The notes beneath the pieces were generated by a model. It was not told where the DNA came from, did no database searches, and was given only the letters and a program-made list of their open reading frames with translations. From Ignavibacteriales bacterium (GTDB taxonomy: Bacteria > Bacteroidota > Ignavibacteria > Ignavibacteriales > Melioribacteraceae): DNA of 64,000 nt. Where the stretch lies: contig JACOUS010000030.1 of the NCBI GenBank assembly GCA_016177735.1, forward strand, positions 1 through 64,000. Reading direction: 5' to 3'. Position 1 is the stretch's first letter, and each line of letters opens with the position of its first letter. The translations under genes and the position numbers were made by a program. Shown here in pieces: positions 57,978 through 64,000 of this stretch.

Positions 57978-58598
57978 ATGCCTGGACTGTTAGCTAAAAA
58001 ATTAGGAATGACTAACATATATTCTGAAGACGGCCAAATAATTCCGGTTACAATTCTCGAAGCTGGTCCGTGTAAAGTTTACGCAGTTAAGTCTAAAGAG
58101 AAAGACGGTTACGAATCGATTCAGATCGGTTTCAGCGAAAAGAAAGAAAAGAAAGTTAATAAAGCTCAGTTGGAAGTTTATAAAAAAGCCGGTTTAACTC
58201 CGCCCCGTTTGTTGAAAGAGTTCAGAAATTTTGAATCAGGTGCTTTCAAAGTTGGTGATGATATTAAAGTGGATATTTTTCAAACCGGCGATAAAGTTAA
58301 AGTATCTGGCAAGAGCAAAGGAAAAGGTTTTCAGGGCGTTGTTAAGAGACACGGCTTTAGCGGAGTTGGCGGTTCTACTCACGGTCAGAGCGATAGACAG
58401 AGAGCTCCCGGATCAATCGGCGCAAGCTCGTATCCTTCAAGAGTTTTTAAAGGTCAAAGAATGGCTGGTAGAAAAGGATATGAAAGCGTTACCGTTCGTA
58501 ATCTCAAAGTTGTAAAAATTCTTGCTGATAAAAATATTATTATGGTTAAAGGAGCTGTTCCCGGTTCCATAAATTCAATTGTTGCTATCAATAAATAA
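57978..58598 (+). CDS. rplC: Ribosomal protein L3
   Basis: The 206-aa 50S assembly protein starts MPGLLAKKLGMTNIYSEDG and has the rRNA-binding HGFSGVGGSTHGQSDRQRAP loop. It is followed without gap by rplD. Confidence 0.97.
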   Translation: MPGLLAKKLGMTNIYSEDGQIIPVTILEAGPCKVYAVKSKEKDGYESIQIGFSEKKEKKVNKAQLEVYKKAGLTPPRLLKEFRNFESGAFKVGDDIKVDIFQTGDKVKVSGKSKGKGFQGVVKRHGFSGVGGSTHGQSDRQRAPGSIGASSYPSRVFKGQRMAGRKGYESVTVRNLKVVKILADKNIIMVKGAVPGSINSIVAINK

Positions 58599-59236
58599 TG
58601 CTATCGAAAATGAAATTAGAAGTTTATAAAACAGACGGTTCAAAATCTGGCGAGCAAGTGGATCTTTCAAAAAATATTTTTGAAATAGAACCAAACGATC
58701 ATGTGCTTTATCTTGCTGTCAAAGCTTATTTGGCAAATCAACGTCAGGGAACACACAAAGCAAAAGAAAGAAACGAAGTAAGAGGCGGCGGTAAAAAACC
58801 CTGGAGACAAAAAGGGCGCGGCGGTGCAAGAGCCGGTTCTACTAGATCTCCTTTATGGGTTGGCGGCGGCTCCATTTTTGGTCCCAAGCCGAGAGATTAC
58901 AGACAAAAATTGAATAAGAAAGTTGTTTCGCTTGCAAGAAAATCTGCTTTGTCTTACAAAGCAAAAGCTAACCAAATTGTTGTTGTGGAAGATTTCAATT
59001 TTGATTCCCCGAAGTCAAAAAATTTTGTGAAAATACTTTCCGCTTTGCAGTTGAAAGGGAAAAAGACTCTGCTTCTTACAAGCGGCACACTGGAAAATGT
59101 TTATAAATCCGGAAGAAATGTTGAAAGAATAAATATACTTGAAGCCAACAAAGCATCTGCATATGATTTGTTGAACAATCAAGTTTTGTTAGTGCAGAAA
59201 AGCGCAGTTAATCTTTTAGAAAGTACATTCAATTAA
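58598..59236 (+). CDS. rplD: Ribosomal protein L4
   Basis: A 212-aa protein with the exit-tunnel loop GGGKKPWRQKGRGGARAGSTRSPLWVGGG, seen in parts. The ATG at 58598 shares its A with the rplC stop; an ATG four codons later (58610, MKLEVYK) is the more usual N-terminus. Neither has a clear Shine-Dalgarno. L4 can regulate S10 operons, but no leader was recognised. Confidence 0.95.
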   Translation: MLSKMKLEVYKTDGSKSGEQVDLSKNIFEIEPNDHVLYLAVKAYLANQRQGTHKAKERNEVRGGGKKPWRQKGRGGARAGSTRSPLWVGGGSIFGPKPRDYRQKLNKKVVSLARKSALSYKAKANQIVVVEDFNFDSPKSKNFVKILSALQLKGKKTLLLTSGTLENVYKSGRNVERINILEANKASAYDLLNNQVLLVQKSAVNLLESTFN

Positions 59237-59249
59237 TACGGTTTAGAAA

Positions 59250-59546
59250 ATGAAAAGTGTTTTAATACGACCTTTAGTAACAGAAAAGATGACCGGCATC
59301 AGCGGGAAATATCCGAAGAAATTTGGTTTTGTTGTAGCTGTTGATGCTAATAAAATTCAAATAGCAAATGCCATTAAAGAAAAATTTAACGTTGATGTTG
59401 TTGATGTAAATACAATTAGAAGCAAAGGTAAAGCAAAAACCCAGTTTACGAAAAAGGGTCGTTTTACCGGAAGAACACCAAAATCTAAAAAAGCAATCGT
59501 AACTTTAAAAGAAGGTCAAACGATAGATATTTTCGGTCAAGCATAA
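59250..59546 (+). CDS. rplW: Ribosomal protein L23
   Basis: A 98-aa protein at the polypeptide exit: SVLIRPLVTEKMTGI, FVVAVDANKIQIANAIKEKF, KRGR-like basic loop and C-terminal GQTIDIFG. Docking site for trigger factor and SRP in the family. Confidence 0.96.
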   Translation: MKSVLIRPLVTEKMTGISGKYPKKFGFVVAVDANKIQIANAIKEKFNVDVVDVNTIRSKGKAKTQFTKKGRFTGRTPKSKKAIVTLKEGQTIDIFGQA

Positions 59547-59569
59547 GACCGTTTGTGGAGCTGAATTAA

Positions 59570-60394
59570 ATGGCAATTAGAAAGTTAAAACCAAATACGC
59601 CCGGAACAAGATTTATGTCAATCTCTTCTTATGGAGAGATTACAAAAACTACTCCGGAAAAATCTTTAACCGATGTAATTAAAAAATCCGGCGGTAGAAA
59701 TAATTTAGGAAGAGTTACTTCACGGCACAGAGGCGGCGGACACAAAAGAAAATATAGAATCATCGATTTCAAGAGAAACAAGTTTGGCGTACCGGCAAAA
59801 GTTTTTTCGATTGAATATGATCCGAATAGAACATCCAGAATTGCTTTGCTTCATTATGCAGACGGCGAGAAGAGATATATACTTGCACCCGACGGCTTGA
59901 AAGTGGGCGAACAATTAATGTCCGGTTCGGGAGTAGAAATAAAAGTCGGCAACGCACTCCCGTTGAAAGAAATTCCGCTCGGTAGTTTTATACACAACGT
60001 AGAAATGAGACCCGGAAAAGGCGGGCAGCTTGGTCGCTCTGCCGGAACATCTCTGCAATTGATGGCGCGCGAAGGAAAATTTGCACAGCTTAAAATGCCC
60101 TCGGGCGAAGTTAGAAATGTTAGTGTTGATTGTTTGGCTACATACGGCGTAGTGGGCAACACTGATTACGAGAATATCAGTCTCGGCAAAGCCGGAAGAA
60201 GCAGATGGCTTGGAATTCGTCCTCATGTAAGAGGTGTTGCGATGAACCCGATAGATCACCCGATGGGTGGCGGCGAAGGTAAAACTTCGGGCGGCGGTCA
60301 TCCGGTTTCTCCGTGGGGTCAGAAATCTAAAGGTCTTAAAACAAGAAAGAGAAAGAATCCTTCTAATAAATACATTGTTAAAAGAAGAAAATAG
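59570..60394 (+). CDS. rplB: Ribosomal protein L2
   Basis: A 274-aa protein near the peptidyl-transferase centre, with [21 protein letters not shown], the [15 protein letters not shown] loop and the conserved [16 protein letters not shown] containing the functionally important histidine. Confidence 0.97.
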   Translation: MAIRKLKPNTPGTRFMSISSYGEITKTTPEKSLTDVIKKSGGRNNLGRVTSRHRGGGHKRKYRIIDFKRNKFGVPAKVFSIEYDPNRTSRIALLHYADGEKRYILAPDGLKVGEQLMSGSGVEIKVGNALPLKEIPLGSFIHNVEMRPGKGGQLGRSAGTSLQLMAREGKFAQLKMPSGEVRNVSVDCLATYGVVGNTDYENISLGKAGRSRWLGIRPHVRGVAMNPIDHPMGGGEGKTSGGGHPVSPWGQKSKGLKTRKRKNPSNKYIVKRRK

Positions 60395-60406
60395 ACAGAG
60401 TAATCT

Positions 60407-60694
60407 ATGCCAAGATCAGTCAAAAAAGGTCCTTTTATTGAAGTAAAGCTTTTGAGAAAAGTTAGAAAGCTCAACGATGCCAATCAGAAAAAAATTATTA
60501 AAACTTGGTCTCGTGCTAGTACAATTTCTCCGGAGTTTGTTGGTCACACAATTGCAGTTCACAATGGGAATAAAATGATTCCGGTTTACATCTCGGAAAA
60601 CATGGTGGGTCATAAACTCGGTGAATTTGCGCCTACAAGAATTTTTAGAGGTCATCCGGGAACAAAAGCAGAAAAAGCAACAAAAGTAAAGTAA
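60407..60694 (+). CDS. rpsS: Ribosomal protein S19
   Basis: The 95-aa 30S head protein starts [15 protein letters not shown] and has [24 protein letters not shown], seen in parts, and [16 protein letters not shown]. It is followed by a 73-bp spacer with the hairpin CCGCAC (60705-60710) / GTGCGG (60731-60736). Confidence 0.97.
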   Translation: MPRSVKKGPFIEVKLLRKVRKLNDANQKKIIKTWSRASTISPEFVGHTIAVHNGNKMIPVYISENMVGHKLGEFAPTRIFRGHPGTKAEKATKVK

Positions 60695-60767
60695 TAAAAA
60701 GTTACCGCACTATATTCGTTGAAAATTTCTGTGCGGCACAACGTGATAAAATTGAGGTAATTTAGAA

Positions 60768-61115
60768 ATGGAAGCAAAAGCGACACACAGATACATCGGT
60801 TCATCGCCGCGAAAAATGAGATTGGTAATCGATTTGATTAGAGGAAAATCTGTTGATAAAGCAATTGAGATTCTCCACTTCTCGCCGAAACATGCTTCTA
60901 AACCGGCAGAAAAAGTTTTAAGATCGGCTGTTTCCAATTTGATGAACAAAGATGATAATGCTAAACATGAAGTTTCCGGTCTCTTTGTGAAAGAAGTTTT
61001 TGTAAATCAAGGTCCAACAATTAAAAGAATTTCTGCCGCACCAATGGGCAGAGCTTTCAGAATCAGAAAAAGATCTAATCATTTAACAGTTGTAGTTGCA
61101 ACAAAACAAAAGTAA
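60768..61115 (+). CDS. rplV: Ribosomal protein L22
   Basis: A 115-aa protein lining the exit tunnel: RYIGSSPRKMRLVIDLIRGK, the extended loop with GPTIKRISAAPMGRAFRIRKR and the C-terminal HLTVVV strand. Confidence 0.97.
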   Translation: MEAKATHRYIGSSPRKMRLVIDLIRGKSVDKAIEILHFSPKHASKPAEKVLRSAVSNLMNKDDNAKHEVSGLFVKEVFVNQGPTIKRISAAPMGRAFRIRKRSNHLTVVVATKQK

Positions 61116-61127
61116 TCGGAGGAAGTT

Positions 61128-61769
61128 TTGGGTCAGAAGACTAATCCAATCGGTCTAAGAGTAGGAGTTATTAAAGGGTGGGAATCGAACTGGTACGAAA
61201 ACAAAAGTTACGCGCCTAAACTCATCGAAGATAAAAAGCTTAGAACTTATCTTAGAAAAAGATTGCAGAATGCCGGCATTGCCTCGATTAAGATTGATCG
61301 TACTTCTAAGAATATTATCTTAACTATTCATACTTCCAGACCCGGAGTTGTGATAGGCAAAAGCGGAAAAGAAATTGCACAGATTGAAGAAGAATTGAAA
61401 AAATTAACCGATAAAGAAGTTAAAGTACAGATCACGGAAATTAAAAGACCGGAATTAGATGCTTATCTTGTTGCCGAAAATATTGCAAAGCAAATTGAAG
61501 GCAGAGTATCGTTCCGCCGTGCAATGAAAGGTGCTATTACATCTGCAATGAGAATGGGTGCCGAAGGAATTAGAATAATGTGTGCCGGACGACTCGGCGG
61601 CGCAGAAATGGCACGTAGAGAACAATACAAAGAAGGCAGAATACCATTGCACACTTTACGTGCAGATATAGATTATGCACATGGTACTGCGCATACAATT
61701 TACGGTTCAATCGGAATTAAAGTTTGGATTTGCCGCGGAGAAATTTTAGGTAAACGTTCAACCGAATAA
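61128..61769 (+). CDS. rpsC: Ribosomal protein S3
   Basis: A 213-aa protein starting [20 protein letters not shown], with a KH domain ([16 protein letters not shown]) and the C-terminal [23 protein letters not shown] region. It starts with TTG after CGGAGGA. Forms the mRNA entry site. Confidence 0.97.
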   Translation: MGQKTNPIGLRVGVIKGWESNWYENKSYAPKLIEDKKLRTYLRKRLQNAGIASIKIDRTSKNIILTIHTSRPGVVIGKSGKEIAQIEEELKKLTDKEVKVQITEIKRPELDAYLVAENIAKQIEGRVSFRRAMKGAITSAMRMGAEGIRIMCAGRLGGAEMARREQYKEGRIPLHTLRADIDYAHGTAHTIYGSIGIKVWICRGEILGKRSTE

Positions 61770-61814
61770 AGTAGTCTGCCGAAATAGGCAGCAAGTTTGA
61801 GGAGAGTAGTTCTC

Positions 61815-62234
61815 ATGTTAATGCCCAAAAGAGTAAAATATCGTAAAGCACATAGAGGTAGAAGAACCGGAAAGGCTACAAGGGGTCATCTTGTTAACTT
61901 CGGAGATTTCGGTTTGAAAGCTTTGGAGCCAGCTTGGATTACAAGCAGACAAATTGAAGCTTGCCGTGTTGCTCTTACAAGACAAATGAAAAGAGACGGA
62001 AAAGTTTGGATCAGAATTTTCCCTGATAAACCGGTTACTAAAAAACCTCTTGAAACAAGAATGGGTAAAGGAAAAGGAGCGCCGGAATTTTGGGTTGCTG
62101 TTGTTCTGCCCGGTAGAATTATGTTCGAAGTTGGCGGCGTTGATAAAACAACTGCGCTCGAAGCATTAAAGCTCGCTTCGCACAAATTACCTATTAAAAC
62201 AAAAGCTGTTCAAAGACCCGATTACGAATCATAA
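61815..62234 (+). CDS. rplP: Ribosomal protein L16
   Basis: A 139-aa protein starting [19 protein letters not shown]. The frame opens six codons earlier (TTG, 61797), but GAGGAG (61799-61804) favours the ATG at 61815, which gives the family N-terminus. L16 helps position aminoacyl-tRNA at the A site. Confidence 0.96.
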   Translation: MLMPKRVKYRKAHRGRRTGKATRGHLVNFGDFGLKALEPAWITSRQIEACRVALTRQMKRDGKVWIRIFPDKPVTKKPLETRMGKGKGAPEFWVAVVLPGRIMFEVGGVDKTTALEALKLASHKLPIKTKAVQRPDYES

Positions 62235-62248
62235 AAGGATCTGCCGAA

Positions 62249-62467
62249 ATGAAGATATTTGAAATTCGTGAAATGTCCACAGATGAAATCAAGAAAAGAA
62301 TTGTAGAAGATCAAAAAAATCTTGTGGATTTAAGATTTCAACAAGAATTAAAAAACCTAACTAACACTGCAAAACTGTATCTCGTTAGAAGAGATATCGC
62401 AAGAATGAAAACAATTCTTAAAGAACGCGAGATTCAGGAAGCAAAGAATCAAAAGGCAAATAAATAA
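62249..62467 (+). CDS. rpmC: Ribosomal protein L29
   Basis: A 72-aa helical protein with [31 protein letters not shown] seen in parts. It sits at the tunnel exit beside L23. A somewhat extended lysine/glutamine-rich tail is present. Confidence 0.95.
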   Translation: MKIFEIREMSTDEIKKRIVEDQKNLVDLRFQQELKNLTNTAKLYLVRRDIARMKTILKEREIQEAKNQKANK

Positions 62468-62484
62468 GGAGCAATTGTTTTTCC

Positions 62485-62742
62485 ATGCAGACAAGAAATT
62501 TAAGAAAAGTTAGGGTCGGTACGGTAGTTAGCAATAAAATGAAAAAAAGTATAATTGTTGCAATTGAAAGACGTGTTGCGCACCCAATCTATAAAAAATA
62601 TTTTAAGAAGACTACAAAGCTGATGGCGCATGATGAAGACAATCAGTGCGGATTGGGAGACGTTGTAAAAATTATGGAAACACGTCCGTTGAGCAAAAGA
62701 AAAAAATGGCGCTTGGTTGAAATAGTAGAAAAAGCCAAGTAA
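62485..62742 (+). CDS. rpsQ: Ribosomal protein S17
   Basis: An 85-aa OB-fold protein with [24 protein letters not shown] and [24 protein letters not shown], typical of S17. It binds 16S rRNA early in assembly. Confidence 0.96.
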   Translation: MQTRNLRKVRVGTVVSNKMKKSIIVAIERRVAHPIYKKYFKKTTKLMAHDEDNQCGLGDVVKIMETRPLSKRKKWRLVEIVEKAK

Positions 62743-62767
62743 AAAGTTTGACGAGGAGCTGTTAATC

Positions 62768-63136
62768 ATGATACAAGAAGAAACAAATTTAGTCGTTGCG
62801 GATAATTCGGGTGCCAAAAAAGTACGCTGCATCCGCGTACTTGGCGGAAGCAACAGACGCTATGCAAGTGTTGGAGATATAATTGTTGTTAGCGTTAAAA
62901 CAGCAATACCCGGCGGCGGCGTTAAAAAAGGTGAAGTTTCGAGAGCTGTTATTGTGAGAACTAAAAAAGAAGTTAGACGCAACGATGGTTCGTATATCCG
63001 CTTCGATGAAAACGCGGCTGTTCTTTTGAATAATCAAGGTGAACCGAGAGGTACTCGTATCTTCGGTCCAGTTGCAAGAGAACTTAGAGATAAAAAATTC
63101 ATGAAAATTATTTCTCTGGCTCCAGAGGTTCTATAA
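62768..63136 (+). CDS. rplN: Ribosomal protein L14
   Basis: A 122-aa protein with [22 protein letters not shown] and the signature region around [37 protein letters not shown] (in parts). It lies at the subunit interface. TGACGAGGAG is upstream of the ATG. Confidence 0.97.
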   Translation: MIQEETNLVVADNSGAKKVRCIRVLGGSNRRYASVGDIIVVSVKTAIPGGGVKKGEVSRAVIVRTKKEVRRNDGSYIRFDENAAVLLNNQGEPRGTRIFGPVARELRDKKFMKIISLAPEVL

Positions 63137-63146
63137 GAGGATTGAA

Positions 63147-63473
63147 ATGAAGATTAAAAAGAACGATACAGTTAAAGTTATTGCCGGAAACTCAAAAGGA
63201 AAAACCGGAAAAGTTCTAAAAATTTTTAAGGCAGAAAGCAGAGTAATTGTTGAAGGTGTTAACCTTCGCAAGCGCCACACAAAGCCGAATCAGAAAAATC
63301 CGCAAGGCGGAATTTTGGAAAAGGAAGCTCCGATTCATATTTCCAATGTTATGATTCTTGACCCGAAAACTAACGAAGCTACGAGAATCGGTGCAAAAAT
63401 TATTATCGATGATAAATCCGGTAAAAAGAAAAGTGTAAGAGTAAGCAAAGTAAGCGGCGAAATGCTTGCATAA
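63147..63473 (+). CDS. rplX: Ribosomal protein L24
   Basis: A 108-aa KOW-domain protein: [22 protein letters not shown], then [31 protein letters not shown] in parts. An early 50S assembly initiator in the family. Confidence 0.97.
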   Translation: MKIKKNDTVKVIAGNSKGKTGKVLKIFKAESRVIVEGVNLRKRHTKPNQKNPQGGILEKEAPIHISNVMILDPKTNEATRIGAKIIIDDKSGKKKSVRVSKVSGEMLA

Positions 63474-63494
63474 AATTAAGGACGCATAATTACG

Positions 63495-64000
63495 ATGGCA
63501 AAGCAAAAAGAACAACAACCAAAAGAACAAAAAGAAAAGAAAGCCAAAGCTGTTGAAGAACCAAAGCCAAAAGTTGCTGAAGAAAAAATTCCGGCGCGGC
63601 TCAAAGAAAAGTATATTAAAGAAATTGTTCCAAAACTTAAAGAACAATTCTCTTATAAAAGTGTAATGCAAGTTCCAAAACTCGATAGGATTGTAGTTAA
63701 TATGGGTGTTGGAGCGGCTGTTCAAGATCCGAAAATTTTGGAAGAAGCTGTTAAAGATATTGAAACAATCACTGGTCAAAAAGCTTCTATTAGAATAGCA
63801 AAGAAATCGATCTCGAATTTCAAACTTCGCGAAGGAATGAAGATTGGTGCAAAAGTTACTTTGAGAAGAGAAAACATGTACGAATTTTTAGACCGCTTTA
63901 TTTCGATTGCACTGCCGAGAGTTAGAGATTTTAGAGGCGTATCGGATAAATCGTTCGACGGAAGAGGAAACTATACACTCGGTTTGAAAGAGCAGATTAT
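63495..64000 (+). CDS. rplE: Ribosomal protein L5 (truncated by the window edge), with N-terminal extension
   Basis: The frame runs from ATG 63495 off the right edge (about 168 codons visible). The normal L5 core begins around residue 33 ([19 protein letters not shown]) and includes [20 protein letters not shown] and the [13 protein letters not shown] region. The first ~32 residues are an added low-complexity Lys/Glu/Gln/Pro tract absent from typical L5. No internal ATG or GTG directly before the core is evident, so the extension is probably translated. The C-terminus is not in the window. Confidence 0.93.
   Translation, partial: MAKQKEQQPKEQKEKKAKAVEEPKPKVAEEKIPARLKEKYIKEIVPKLKEQFSYKSVMQVPKLDRIVVNMGVGAAVQDPKILEEAVKDIETITGQKASIRIAKKSISNFKLREGMKIGAKVTLRRENMYEFLDRFISIALPRVRDFRGVSDKSFDGRGNYTLGLKEQI

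Overview
The window looks like a chromosomal stretch from an AT-rich, free-living bacterium of the Bacteroidota/Ignavibacteria lineage. The evidence is the type IX secretion (T9SS) C-terminal sorting domains carrying the QNYPNPFNP signature, a PorV/PorQ-family outer-membrane protein, a TonB-dependent receptor with a carboxypeptidase-regulatory-like N-terminus, and the overall gene content. The lineage call is an inference from these family signatures, not from a database search. Unlike Bacteroidia, several upstream regions carry E. coli-like -35/-10 elements spaced by 17 bp (28413, 41806, 53288), and one of them is a perfect TTGACA-N17-TATAAT.

Region 1 (1-2449) holds the tail of an unknown gene, a terminator, a yifB/comM-type AAA+ ATPase gene and a 106-bp tandem repeat array. 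Region 2 (2450-27312) is a single-direction cluster of sixteen tightly packed genes that looks like one glycan (probably alpha-mannoside) utilisation operon. A GntR/UTRA regulator sits behind a 28-bp dyad that overlaps its own predicted transcription start. It is followed by a CUT1-type sugar ABC importer (binding protein, two permeases, with the ATPase gene about 17 kb downstream), a TonB-dependent receptor, a T9SS-sorted surface protein and a PorV-like protein. Next come two lipobox-bearing T9SS proteins, beta-propeller (DUF4185-like) proteins, an exported and a cytoplasmic GH38-type glycosidase, an esterase, a ROK sugar kinase and a mannose-6-phosphate-isomerase fusion. The proposed flow is capture and cleavage outside, TonB and ABC import, cytoplasmic cleavage, phosphorylation and isomerisation to fructose-6-phosphate.

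Region 3 (27398-40343) starts with a Mut7-C RNase gene. It continues with a complete branched-chain amino-acid operon, ilvD-ilvB-ilvN-ilvC-leuB-leuA-leuC-leuD-cimA, driven by the perfect consensus promoter. Between promoter and ilvD lies a small ORF in which 16 of the 21 codons just before the stop are Ile/Leu/Val, followed by four in-frame stop codons and three mutually exclusive RNA pairings. This is the layout of a ribosome-mediated transcription attenuator and is the most striking regulatory system in the window. The larger spacers inside this operon carry inverted-repeat elements of three families. cimA converges on proC across a shared hairpin.

Region 4 (41345-64000) is the translation/transcription core: tRNA-Tyr, tRNA-Gly, tRNA-Thr, rpmG, tRNA-Trp, secE-nusG-rplK-rplA-rplJ-rplL-rpoB-rpoC, then rpsL-rpsG-fusA-tuf and the S10/spc ribosomal cluster up to a truncated rplE. 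The tuf copy that commonly sits between tRNA-Thr and tRNA-Trp is absent. A strong hairpin separates rplL from rpoB.
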